Assembly (NCBI GenBank): GCA_021613375.1
Contig: CM038720.1
Location: 6,704,462 to 6,768,461, forward strand
Length of the DNA stretch: 64,000 nt
Direction: 5' to 3'
Source: Megaleporinus macrocephalus
Lineage: Eukaryota > Chordata > Actinopteri > Characiformes > Anostomidae
In this document: piece after piece, positions 1-11,478 of the stretch
Layout of the letters: every line of letters begins with the position of its first letter
Position numbering within the stretch: position 1 is the first letter of the stretch
Made by a program: the position numbers and the translations under genes
Notes under the pieces: generated by a model
Database searches by the model: none
What the model saw: only the letters and a program-made list of their open reading frames with translations
What the model was told of the DNA's origin: nothing

Positions 1-1150
1 ATAGGGAAATGAAAGCATATGGTCCTACCTAGTAAACTGTGGGATTTGAACCTACAACCTTCTGGCTCTATGTTCACCTCTCCTACAGGCTCCTATATTC
101 ACCTTTCAGAACAAAAACTCACTCAGTTTCACTCTTGTTTTCCCATAAATACTGCTGGCAGTAATGAGGAGTGAACCAAGAGGGTTAAAACCATCATCAG
201 CATCAAACAGTATACCTGTCACTACATTTCCATCCATCGGTGTTTTGGGAAAATGAAAGCATGTGGTGCTACCTAGTTAAATGTGTGATTTGAACCTAAA
301 ACCAAGATGGTTAAAACCATCATCAGCTCAAAGAAAGCATACCAGCCACTATATTTCCATCCATCAATGTTATGGGAAAATGAAAGCATGTGGACCTACC
401 TAATAAATTGTGGTATTTGAACCCACAACCTTCTGGTTTAAGGCTAACCTCTCCTACAGGATCATATATTCCTCTTTCAGAATGGAAACTCACTCAGATT
501 AGACTTGTTTTTCCCCATGAATACTGTTGGCAGTAATGAGGGGTGAACCAAGAGGGTTAAAACCATCATCAGCATCAAAAAGTATACCTGTCACTACATT
601 TCATTCAATCGGTGTTATGGGAAAACGAAAGCATGTAGTCCTACCCAGTAAACTGTGGGATTTGAACCTACAACCAAGAGGGTTAAAATCATCATCAGCA
701 TGAAGAAAGTAACCTGTCACTATATTTCCATCCATCAGTGTTTAAGGAAAATGAAAGCATGTGGTCCTATCTAGTAAATTATGGGATTGGAACCAACAAC
801 CAAGAGGATGAAAACTATCATCAGTATCAAAAAAGTATACCTGTCACTACATTTCCATCCATCAGTGTTATGGGAAAATAAAAGCATGTGGTCCTACCTA
901 GTAAACTGTAGGATTTGAACCTACAACCCTCTGGTTTTTCCCCATAAATACTGCTGTCAGTTGTGAGGGGTGAACCAAGAGGGTTAAAACCATCATCAGC
1001 ATCAAAAAAAGTATACCTGTCACTACATTTCTATCTATCAGTGTTTAAGAAAAACGAAAGCATGTAGTGCTACCTAGTAAACCATGGGATTTGAACCTAC
1101 AACCAAAAGGATTAAAACTATCATCAGCAATATGGAAAAACGAAAGTGTG
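1..1150 (-). repeat. Diverged tandem repeat with tRNA-like (SINE) modules
   Basis: Blocks of roughly 120-250 bp recur across this stretch and share phrases such as GAAAGCATGTGGTCCTACC and CATCATCAGCATCAA. On the minus strand several copies contain GGTTCAAATCCCAC preceded by CAGAAGGTTGTA, which resembles the B box and anticodon-arm side of a tRNA-derived SINE head (near 45-70, 410-435, 650-675, 905-930 and 1085-1105). I infer a SINE-related sequence that became tandemly repeated in a somatolactin intron. No exon is visible here; the missing somatolactin exons should lie further left. Confidence 0.6.
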
Positions 1151-1345
1151 TGGTCCTTTAAAGCATGTGCACATTGAACTGATGTCTACCATGAGATAAA
1201 ATGCTGCTCCGTACAAATATTAAAACACTAAGCACTGCACTTTCCCCATGTTTAATTATTATTACTCACTATCACTCCTGTGGTTTAGAATCTGGAGCGT
1301 AAGCAGTAACTCCCCAAATTTCTTTCTGCCCCTTTCTTTTTGCAG

Positions 1346-4300
1346 GAGGAGATGTTCATCCCTTTCTCCGTGCTCGCTCAGCAAGGCCGTGGAAGCCACT
1401 TGTGCACTTCCAATATTGTCCCCATTCCTACCTCCAAAAGCGAAGTTCAGCAAATCTCAGTAAGCACCACTAAGCAGGGCTCTGCATTGTTCTGCCTTGC
1501 CGAGGATTCGGCTAATAGCCCTACGCAATAAGACAATGGCTGAAAGAGGTTTTATGGTACGTGTTATTAAGAGTTCTGGGGCTTTGTGCGTGTCGTTGCA
1601 GGACAAATGGCTCCTCCACTCCATCCTCATTCTCATCCAGGTCTGGATTGACCCTCTGGTGGAACTGCAAGCTTCTCTGGATCGCTACGACAACGCCCCC
1701 AGCGCCCTCCTCAACAAGACCAAGTGGATGTTGAGCAAGCTGGTGAATCTGGAGCAGGGGGTGCTCGTGCTGATCAGAAAGGTATGCAAGGAATTGTTCC
1801 CGCCCCAAGACTGCAGCCCTGCTGAGATCAGAGGCCCTGTTCACTATGTAGTGCACTACTGTCGTAGCAGTCTGTACATCATGTCAATGTACAGAAAACC
1901 TGATTCACATTCAGTTTTCCTATAACAGTGTTCTATATAGGGTTAAGAGTAGGAAATAGTGATTAAGGGCTATTGCTGTTCACTATAACTGTGTTCTATA
2001 TTGGTTTAAGTGTAGGGAATAGTGATTAGGGGGCTGTTTCTGTTCACTATAACAGTGTTCTATTTAGGGTTAAGTGTAGGGAATAGTGATTAGGGGGCTG
2101 TTTCTGTTCACTATAACAGTGTTCTATTTAGGGTTAAGTGTAGGGAATAGTGATTAGGGGGCAGTTTCTGTTCACTATAACAGTGTTCTTTTTATGTTTA
2201 AGTGTAGGGAATAGTGATTAGGGGGCTGTTTCTGTTCACTATAACATTGTTCTATTCAGGGTTAAGAGTAGGGAATAGTGATTAGGGGGCTGTTTCTGTT
2301 CACTATAACAGTGTTCTATTTAGGGTTAAGAGTAGGGAATAGTGATTAGGGGGCTGTTTCTGTTCACTATAACAGTGTTCTATTTAGGGTAAGTGTAGGG
2401 AATAGTGATTAGGGGGCTGTTTCTGTTCACTATAACTGTGTTCTGTTTAGGGTTAGGAGTAGGGAGTAGTGATTAGGGGGCTGTTTCTGTTCACTATAAC
2501 AGTGTTCTATTTAGGTTTAAGTGTAGGGAATAGTGATTAGGGGGCTGTTTCTGTTCACTATAACATTGTTCTATTCAGGGTTAAGAGTAGGGAATAGTGA
2601 TTAGGGGGCTGTTTCTGTTCACTATAACAGTGTTCTATTTAGGGTTAAGTGTAGGGAATAGTGATTAGGGGGCTGTTTCTGTTCACTATAACAGTGTTCT
2701 TTTTATGTTTAAGTGTAGGGAATAGTGATTAGGGGGCTGTTTCTGTTCACTATAACATTGTTCTATTCAGGGTTAAGAGTAGGGAATAGTGATTAGGGGG
2801 CTGTTTCTGTTCACTATAACAGTGTTCTATATAGGGTAAGTGTAGGGAATAGTGATTAGGGGGCTGTTTCTGTTCACTATAACAGTGTTCTATTTAGGGT
2901 TAAGAGTAGGGAATAGTGATTAGGGGGCTGTTTCTGTTCACTATAACTGTGTTCTGTTTAGGGTTAGGAGTAGGGAGTAGTGATTAGGGGGCTGTTTCTG
3001 TTCACTATAACAGTGTTCTATTTAGGTTTAAGTGTAGGGAATAGTGATTAGGGGGCTGTTTCTGTTCACTATAACATTGTTCTATTCAGGGTTAAGAGTA
3101 GGGAATAGTGATTAGGGGGCTGTTTCTGTTCACTATAACAGTGTTCTATTTAGGGTTAAGTGTAGGGAATAGTGATTAGGGGGCTGTTTCTGTTCACTAT
3201 AACAGTGTTCTTTTTATGTTTAAGTGTAGGGAATAGTGATTAGGGGGCTGTTTCTGTTCACTATAACATTGTTCTATTCAGGGTTAAGAGTAGGGAATAG
3301 TGATTAGGGGGCTGTTTCTGTTCACTATAACAGTGTTCTATATAGGGTAAGTGTAGGGAATAGTGATTAGGGGGCTGTTTCTGTTCACTATAACAGTGTT
3401 CTATTTAGGGTTAAGAGTAGGGAATAGTGATTAGGGGGCTGTTTCTGTTCACTATAACAGTGTTCTATATAGGGTAAGTGTAGGGAATAGTGATTAGGGG
3501 GCTGTTTCTGTTCACTATAACTGTGTTCTGTTTAGGGTTAGGAGTAGGGAGTAGTGATTAGGGGGCTGTTTCTGTTCACTATAACAGTGTTCTGTTTAGG
3601 GTTAGGAGTAGGGAATAGTGATTAAGGGGCTGTTTCTGTTCACTATAACAGTGTTCTATTTAGGGTTAAGAGTAGGGAATAGTGATTAGGGGGCTGTTTC
3701 TGTTCACTATAACAGTGTTCTGTTTAGGGTTAGGAGTAGGGAGTAGTGATTAGGGGGCTGTTTCTGTTCACTATAACTGTGTTCTGTTTAGGGTTAGGAG
3801 TAGGGAGTAGTGATTAGGGGGCTGTTTCTGTTCACTATAACAGTGTTCTATATAGGGTTAAGAGTAGGGAATAGTGATTAGGGGGTATTTCTGTTCACTA
3901 TAACAGTGTTCTATTTAGGGTAAGTGTAGGGAATAGTGATTAGGGGGCTGTTTCTGTTCACTATAACAGTGTTCTATATAGGGTTAGGAGTATGGAATAG
4001 TGATTAGGGGGTATTTCTGTTCACTATAACAGTGTTCTATTTAGGGTTAAGAGTAGGGAATAGTGATTAGGGGGCTGTTTCTGTTCACTATAACATTGTT
4101 CTATTTAGGGTTAAGTGTAGGGAATAGTGATTAGGGGGCTGTTTCTGTTCACTATAACAGTGTTCTTTTTATGTTTAAGTGTAGGGAATAGTGATTAGGG
4201 GGCTGTTTCTGTTCACTATAACATTGTTCTATTCAGGGTTAAGAGTAGGGAATAGTGATTAGGGGGCTGTTTCTGTTCACTATAACAGTGTTCTATATAG

Positions 4301-6683
4301 GGTAAGTGTAGGGAATAGTGATTAGGGGGCTGTTTCTGTTCACTATAACAGTGTTCTATTTAGGGTTAAGAGTAGGGAATAGTGATTAGGGGGCTGTTTC
4401 TGTTCACTATAACAGTGTTCTATATAGGGTAAGTGTAGGGAATAGTGATTAGGGGGCTGTTTCTGTTCACTATAACTGTGTTCTGTTTAGGGTTAGGAGT
4501 AGGGAGTAGTGATTAGGGGGCTGTTTCTGTTCACTATAACAGTGTTCTGTTTAGGGTTAGGAGTAGGGAATAGTGATTAAGGGGCTGTTTCTGTTCACTA
4601 TAACAGTGTTCTATTTAGGGTTAAGAGTAGGGAATAGTGATTAGGGGGCTGTTTCTGTTCACTATAACAGTGTTCTGTTTAGGGTTAGGAGTAGGGAGTA
4701 GTGATTAGGGGGCTGTTTCTGTTCACTATAACTGTGTTCTGTTTAGGGTTAGGAGTAGGGAGTAGTGATTAGGGGGCTGTTTCTGTTCACTATAACAGTG
4801 TTCTATATAGGGTTAAGAGTAGGGAATAGTGATTAGGGGGTATTTCTGTTCACTATAACAGTGTTCTATTTAGGGTAAGTGTAGGGAATAGTGATTAGGG
4901 GGCTGTTTCTGTTCACTATAACAGTGTTCTATATAGGGTTAGGAGTATGGAATAGTGATTAGGGGGTATTTCTGTTCACTATAACAGTGTTCTATTTAGG
5001 GTTAAGAGTAGGGAATAGTGATTAGGGGGCTATTTCTGTTCACTATAAGAGTGTACAGTGCACCATCGTATGGAATAATGATTAAGGGGGGCACTTCTGT
5101 CTCTTATAACAGTATTTGGTGCTCTATAATAGGGAATAGAGATTAGGGGTCATTACTGTCCCCTATAACAATAGATGGTGCCCTATACTAGAGAGCAGAG
5201 ACAGGGGCCATTTCAGCCCCCATATACAAACAGTATATGTTGCTCTATACAAGGGAATAGAGATTAGGGGGCCACTTAAGTCCCCATAACAGTATACAGA
5301 ACTTCATAGTAGGGAATAGTGATTAGGGGGCCACTTCGATCCCCTTTAACAGCGTACAGTGTTTTATAGCAGGTAACAATGATTATGGAGCCACTACTAT
5401 CACCTATAATAGTATCTAGAACTCTATATTAGAGACTAGTGATTATGGGGCCACTTCTGTCCCCATAACAGTGTACAGTGTTTTATAGCAGGTAACAATG
5501 ATTAGGGGGCCACTTCTATCCTCTACAACAGTATATGGAACTTTATAGAAGGGACTAGTGATTATGGGGTCACTTCTGTCCCCTATAACATTGTACGGTG
5601 TTATATAGCAGGTAACAGTGATTAGGGGGCCACGTCTGTCCCCTATAACAGTATATAGAATTCTATAGTAGGGACTAGTGATTATGGGGCCACTTCTGTC
5701 CCCTATAACAGTGTATGGTGTTTTATAGCAGGTAACAGTGATTGGGGGGCCACTTCTATCCTTTATAACAGTATATGGAACTTTATAGTAGGGACTAGGG
5801 ATTCTGGGGCCACTTCTGTTCACTGTAATTGTGATTAATATATGGTTTAAATGTAAGGAATAGTGATTAGGGGGCATTTATGTCCACTATAACAGTGTAC
5901 CATGCTCTAAAGTAAGGAATAGTGATTAGGGGGCCACTTATGTCCCCATAACAGTGCACTATTTTAAGTAATAGTGATTAGGGGGGCATTTCTGCTCCTT
6001 ATAACAGTGCACGGTGCTCTATAGTAGGGAAAAGTTATGAGGGGCCTAAATTCTATTCTATTCTAAAGCACCTACATTCTTGCAGAGGCTACCATATGTG
6101 ATGCTGATAGCATTAGCATTTGCTTCCTAAGTAGTCTCATTATTGAGATCTTACACAGTAATAATTTTAAAAATGTATACAATAAACCATTCTGGTTCCC
6201 TTGTTGTGGATGATGTCACAGTGCTTGGTGACTTCATCTTCACCTGAAAGAGTAAGGAATTCACTAAATTGTATTTAGCGTTAGCTGGAAAGCTTTAGCT
6301 TTGACACAGGAGAGCACCCCAGAGTACCGTTAGGACCTGCTAGTAACAACCTTGATCAAAACCATAAAACTCCACCCCTCACTTCTGGGCTGCCGGCCAG
6401 TGGAAGAAGCACAGCACCAGTTTCTGGTGGTTCCAGTACGTACTTTGGTGTAAACAGGCCCGAACTCTTTGCCTCCTGACCGCAGATGCTGGACGAGGGC
6501 GATTTGGAGCTGCACAACAACGAGAGCGTGCAGACCTACCTGGTTTCACCGCACATGGTGGAGCACATGCTGAGGGACTACGTCATACTGACCTGCTTCA
6601 AAAAAGACGCTCACAAGATGGAGACGTTTCTTAAACTTCTCAAGTGCCGCCAAACAAACAGAGCCAGCTGCTCGATTTTCTAG
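1346..6683 (+). CDS. smtl: Somatolactin, 3' part (last three coding exons)
   Basis: Somatolactin is a secreted pituitary hormone of the growth hormone/prolactin family found in fishes. Three in-phase exons are visible: 1346-1459 (38 codons, begins EEMFIPFS), 1602-1781 (60 codons, begins DKWLLHS) and 6486-6683 (ends at TAG, last residues CSIF). All junctions are AG/GT and phase 0. Family hallmarks are the N-glycosylation site NKT in LLNKTKW (second exon here), the motif LEQGV, and the C-terminal [19 protein letters not shown] with its paired cysteines. The signal peptide and first helix are encoded left of the window, so the gene is partial. An ATTAAA at 6748-6753 may be its polyadenylation signal. 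The last intron (1782-6485) is expanded by a minisatellite. I cannot say whether this is the alpha or beta paralog. Confidence 0.93.
1926..5060. repeat. 64-bp minisatellite, about 49 copies
   Basis: The unit contains CACTATAACAGTGTTCTAT followed by GGGTTAAGTGTAGGGAATAG and TGATTAGGGGGCTGTTTCTG. Successive copies start 64 bp apart (2041, 2105, 2169 and onward). Copies differ by small variants: AGTGTAG or AGAGTAG, a missing T in GGGTAAG, or TATTTCTG for TGTTTCTG. The array lies wholly within the last somatolactin intron. Variant markers show a higher-order pattern, described under findings. Confidence 0.97.
5061..6045. repeat. Diverged tail of the 64-bp minisatellite
   Basis: About fifteen further units of about 60-65 bp continue the same frame of repeat but with many substitutions, with phrases such as GGGGGCCACTTCTGTCCCC, TATAACAGTGTACGGTG and TAGGGACTAGTGATTA. 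The mutational age gradient (homogeneous centre, degenerate right edge) is typical of a minisatellite that expanded from one side. A minus-strand open frame at 5443-5877 is only a product of the repeat. Confidence 0.9.
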
Positions 6684-7110
6684 CCCATTTCTTCCAATGT
6701 GTTAACTTTAGCAGTGCCCAAACTTGTGCACACCACTGTGTATATATATTAAAGAGAAATTACACCAAAATTTTATATTTCAGTGGTTGTCATTTAAGTT
6801 AATTGATTTGTAATGCTGATGATAGTATAATAATGGTGAATGGTGTTGTAGAAAGAGGTCCCCGGCTGGTCTGCCATGCTTGAAACTGTCACCCAATCAG
6901 AAGTTAGAATGTTGCAGAGGGTGAACAATGTACCGTGATTTTTGGAATTGGTATTTTATCAGTGGCTGATTTGATCGTTGAATGTCTGTATGACTTCAGT
7001 ACCCTCAACACCCCTCCCCGGTTCCCTCACCTCACCTAAACGTACTCAACTGTAAGCTGAGTGAATTAACCTGCCACCCTATTAACACAGCTTCATCAGA
7101 ATCTACTAGT
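6684..7110. other. Somatolactin 3' UTR and flank
   Basis: This stretch follows the somatolactin stop codon. ATTAAA at 6748-6753 is the only plausible nearby poly(A) signal. Beyond it I see unique-looking AT-rich DNA and no gene. Confidence 0.5.
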
Positions 7111-7112
7111 GA

Positions 7113-7215
7113 TATATGGTGACAGTCATGGGTTAGAGGTTAAAGGACCAGCCTTGTGTCCAGAAGGCTGTTGGTTCAATTCCGCGAACCTACAGGACAC
7201 GATTAAAGTGCCTTG
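7113..7215 (+). mobile_element. tRNA-derived SINE head
   Basis: The segment starts near GACAGTCATGGGTTAGAGG (A-box-like) and contains TTGGTTCAATTCC (B box) about 45 bp later, a tRNA-like spacing. It aligns by eye with the tRNA-like part of the minus-strand SINE at 57035-57272 (GGCAGTCGTGGCCTGAACG, then GCTGGTTCGATCCCC). It is not a functional tRNA gene because the acceptor stem does not pair. Its body passes directly into the GT-rich array on its right. Confidence 0.75.
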
Positions 7216-8310
7216 AAGTGCGTTCACTGCTCACTAGTGTTTGTATGTGGGTGTTTCACTGCCCTCTAGAATGTGTGTTCACTAGTGTGTGTCTATGTGG
7301 GTGTTTTACTTGCCATTAGGGTGTGTGTTCACTAGTGTGTGTGTGTGAATGTGTGTGTTTTCACTAGTGTGTGTAGGAGTTTCATTGACCCCTAGTGTTT
7401 GAGTTTACTAGTGTGTATGTGGGTGTTTCACTGCCTCCTAGTGTGTGTTCACTAGTGTGTGTGTATTTGAATGTTTCACTGCCCACTAGTGTGTGTGTAT
7501 GTGGGTGTTTCACTAGCCATTAGGGTGTGTTCACTAGTGTGTGTGTGTGTTTTCACTAGTGTGTGTGGGTTTCATTGACCCCTAGTGTTTGTGTTCACTA
7601 GTGTGTGTGTGTTTTCACTAGAGTGTGTGGGTTTAATTGACCCCTAGTGTTTGTGTTCACTAGTGTGTGTGTGTATGTGGGTGTTTCACTAACCATTAGG
7701 GTGTATGTTCACTAGTGTCTGTGTGTGTGTATGTGTGTTTTCACTAGTGTGTGTGGGTGTTTTATTGACCCCTAGTGTTTGTGTTCACTAGTGTGTGTGT
7801 GTATGTGGGTGTTTCACTGCTCTCTAGAATGTATGTTCACTAGTGTGTGTGTATGTGGGTGTTTCACTAACCATTAGGGTGTATGTTCACTAATGTGTAT
7901 GTGTGTATGTGTGTTTTCACTAGTGTGTGTGTATTTGAATGTTTCACTGGTCCCTAGTGTGTGTATTCACTAGTGTGTGTGTCTGCGTGTATGTGTGTGT
8001 TCACTAGAGTGTGTGTGTATGTGGGTGTTTTGCTGCTCCTAGTGTGTGTATTCACTAGTGTGTGTGTATGTGGGTGTTTCACTGGCTCCTAGTGTGTGTT
8101 CTCTAATGTGTGTGTGTATGTGGGTGTTTCGCTGCCCCCTAGTGTATGTGTGTGTTCCCTAGTGTGTGTGTCTCTGTGTGTATGTGGGTGTTTCACTGGC
8201 CCCTATCGTTCGTGTTCACTATTGTGTTCACTAGTGAGTGTGTGTGTGTGTGTGTGTGTGTGTTTATGTGGGTGTTTCACTGCCCCCTAGTGTATGTTCA
8301 CTAGTAAGGA
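7216..8310 (+). repeat. GT-rich minisatellite derived from a SINE body
   Basis: Irregular units of roughly 50-60 bp are built from TTCACTAGTGTGTGTG, TATGTGGGTGTTTCACTG and CCCCTAGTGTGTG. The same words form the body of the SINE at 57035-57272 when that element is read on the minus strand (CCCCTAGTGTGTGTTCACTA). I infer that this array expanded from the body of the SINE head immediately to the left. Confidence 0.85.
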
Positions 8311-9409
8311 TGTTTCTGCCCAAGGATCCGTCTCACTTAACTGGGGTGGCCCCGGCCGGCCCTGGCCACCCCTTTCCTAGGCCTCTGTATCAGTGTGAAC
8401 AGTTCGTACAAATCTAGTGTGTCTAGATCAGAGCGTTTCATATCAAACCACTCCGAACGTCCATAAATCATCCCGTTACACAGAAAGTTTAAATATTTAT
8501 TGGAATTTTTGCTCCCCTGCGTTTGTGTCTCTCAGTGAGTTTACAAGCTAATTAACACAGAGGCCTACAAAGCAGGAGCTGGACTCCATTAAAGCTATTT
8601 ATAAGCCAGTGTCTTCGGCAGTCTGACCCTTTTAACCCAAACTCTGACCCTAACCCTAATTATCATCCGCTTTTGTTATTCCACGCTCTGCAAATAGCTT
8701 GTTTTAACACAGCTTTCCGAGCACACACAGCCGATAATTACAAACACACTCTACAGGTAAAGGTATGTTCACTGCACGACCTGCGGAGACAGAATGTAAT
8801 TAATCTCTGGTTAGCAAGTTAGTTCATTTCAGTTCTGGCTATATGAACCCCAGCATATACCCTGTATTTATTATCAATAAGAGCTCCAGCGTTGGGCGCT
8901 CAGAGGCATTTCTGCATGTAGGAGAAACTGTGCGCGGTGTAGCTTTTATAGTGATCGCACATTAAAATTGCATCAGCATCGATTTGTATCCTATCACAGT
9001 TCAGAGCGAGCCACAGTCAGTTCCAGAGATGCTCGCTAAGTATCCAGCGAGCGGGAGAATAAGGTTTCAAGTGAAGTCAATCATATTTTTTTCATCACAA
9101 CTAACACCTAAATAAAGAAATCTGACCTTCAGAAATTGAGTGATGTGAAAACACGACGAGGAGGAAGAAGTGGCAGAGCATCACGGCGCTTTCCTCGGCT
9201 GGGGGGACGCGGCCGAGACGGCAAACCGTCTGCGGAGAGACGGAAGGGTCAAGCGGGCAGTGTGATCAAGGCAGGACGTGGGCTGGCACATGGGCAGAGG
9301 AATTCAGAATTATGCTGATTTTGAACTCTGAGCGAGAGCAGCGTTTCCCACTCGCTCCCACACACTCCTCCTTCTCTTTGCCCATCATCCAAAACCCTTA
9401 CGGCTGCTA
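8311..9409. other. Unique-looking intergenic DNA, no gene recognised
   Basis: No repeat family seen elsewhere in the window was recognised here. The part from about 8470 to 9010 is compositionally even, with runs such as CTATTTATAAG (MEF2-like) near 8598. It could hold a conserved non-coding element. A 60-codon arginine-rich open frame at 9136-9318 has no recognisable domain, so I do not call it a gene. Two telomere-like ACCCTA units near 8649 are too few to matter. Confidence 0.4.
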
Positions 9410-9526
9410 GGTATCTCTCTCTCTCTCTCTTTCTCTCGCTCTCTCTTTCTCTCTCTCTCTCTCTCTTTCTCTCGCTCTCTCTTTCTCTCGCTCTCTCTTT
9501 CTCTCTCTCTCTCTCTCTTTCTCTCG

Positions 9527-9566
<40 letters not shown>
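9410..9566. repeat. CT-rich microsatellite
   Basis: This is an almost pure polypyrimidine tract of CTCT with TTTCTCTCG interruptions, about 155 bp long. Purine/pyrimidine mirror tracts of this type can adopt triplex structures. Confidence 0.95.
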
Positions 9567-11470
9567 AAAAGTAAAGTTTTAATAGCAGCCGTTAAACTTG
9601 GGTTTTAACTGTTAGGCTGTTAAAGGGGAATTCCACCAAATTTGCAAACAATTAAATGGGTAACATGTAAACAAAGTGGTTTGAGTGGTAGTCGTGAGCC
9701 GGTTCACAGTGGTCTTGATAGTAACCAGACGTCTCAAGAGCTCAGTGTCCTCAAAAGCTCCTTTCCAAGGAATAGAAACTTTTATTATTTTTTATTCTTT
9801 AACTATAAAAATACTTTTATTTACTTCAATGTATATTATTATACTTTGCATATTTTGTGTATTATATATATATATATATACATTTATTTATTTTTTTTAT
9901 TATTATTTATTTTATTTGTTATCTTTATCTATTGGTGAATGGAGGAACAGCAAAGTAAGAATTTCATTGTTCAGTGTAACTGTCTGTTCTGCTGTACACA
10001 TGACAACAACACTCTTGAATCTTGAAATGCTGCCCAATGCTTGAGATGTTGGATTAACACAATTTTTAGAAGGTTTTACTCCAATTTTTTTCTTACTATT
10101 TGCATTATATGGCAAAATAGTCCCAAGATAAAAATAGGTTTTTCAGATTTAGCACTGCTTTCCATATTAATAATATTGATATCTATGCTTAAAATATATT
10201 AATATTATTAAAACATGAATGTGTAGGTTCACTGATGGTTTCTGATAGTAAATAAATTGTCTATATTTATTATGTCGACATGGAGACCCCTGGTTCCCAT
10301 CACCACCACTGTAAACGATCAACCATTTCAAGCCACACCCACCTCAATCACTAAACACAGATACTTTTCAAATTGCCCAAATATTAAAAAATGGGATTTT
10401 ATGTTATCTGTTCATTCTTAAACTCTAATTTAACTGTGAAAAAAACAGCTAATCTCAATCTAAAAGGGTTTAAAGCATTAAAATAGGAAAAGTTAGATGC
10501 TATTAAAAGCCAAACTCCATGAACATCATAGAAAAAAAAATCTATGACAAGGATAAAAAAACATTACAAACTCATTAACAGGAGTTTCTTTACTCTTAGC
10601 TTTGTGCTACAACTCTGTCATGCCAATGTTGCCAGTGTTGCCAGTTTCAGTCAATAATCCCAGACAGGAAAGACCAGTAAATCCAGCATGTGTTGTGTTG
10701 GACGTTGGTGTGCTGGCCAACCAGCATGACCAGCAAACTTTATGTTTGTTTGTTTGGCAGGGCCTTCAGCCTACCTCCACAGTCCAAACCCAGAATCCAA
10801 CTCTCACCTGAGCTGGAAAAGAAATGAAGAGGTCTTCTATCAGAGCAATCTGAACTGTGCACCAAAATCTCTGTTTAAACTAGAGCGCCTCCCTGTGGCA
10901 GGAGAGTGCTAAGACATGCACTCGAGCAGTACAGAATGTAAAGAGTGGCTGTTTCGTATATAACAAATGTATAGTCAGCTCGTTGACAGTGTAATGTGCT
11001 TAAACTCCGAGGAACTGCAGGCTCAGACAATAACATGCAGCTGTTCCTCCTTAAAGATTAGTGACGAGTTCTCTGAAGGTCTAGGCGGTAACGGTTCTTG
11101 TGGAAACTGAACTCAAGCACAGGTGTTTGGAACGATTCCCTTAAGCCTGACACTAAAGTTTAGTGTAATTATGGAGGATTCTGTAGTTCAGCATTATATC
11201 CCTATGTTCCAGCCTGCTTTTAAGAGAGGTTTTAACTCATTCAGGTTTGCAAATTGTTATTTGGGTCTATACAGAACCATTGCTTTTACTGAAGAACTCT
11301 TGAAGAACCATCTTTTTAAAAAAATACTATTTCAAGCTTGTTTGCCACAAAGAAACCCCTTTTGACTTTATAAAGAACCATAAACAACACAGTCTGAGGA
11401 GTTACTGGCATTACATCATTCACAGAACCATTTAAGTATGCAGTTGGTTCTTTTGCATGTTAATGGTTGA
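9567..11470. other. Intergenic DNA with fragments of dispersed repeats
   Basis: AAGGGGAATTCCACCAAATT near 9624 is an end motif seen again near 15592 and, inverted, near 17895-17910. GGTTCCCATCACCACCACTG near 10291 recurs near 62229. AAGAACTCTTGAAGAACCAT near 11290 belongs to the GAACC-rich MITE family of 17155-17480. An AT microsatellite lies near 9863-9881. No coding exon is supported. Confidence 0.5.
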
Positions 11471-11478
11471 ATATAAAT

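Noticed and set aside
5443..5877. 144-codon minus-strand frame with DRSGP repeats
   Set aside because: It is a shadow of the diverged 64-bp minisatellite in the somatolactin intron.
7113..7215. Possible tRNA gene
   Set aside because: The A and B boxes are present but the acceptor stem does not pair, and the segment continues into a SINE body. The same reasoning applies to 15785-15900, 44378-44425 and 57200-57272.
8649..8661. Interstitial telomeric repeat (ACCCTA)
   Set aside because: Only about two units are present, which is expected by chance.
9136..9318. 60-codon arginine-rich open frame
   Set aside because: It has no family resemblance, no splice partners and no clear transcript context. 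GC-rich DNA readily gives such frames.
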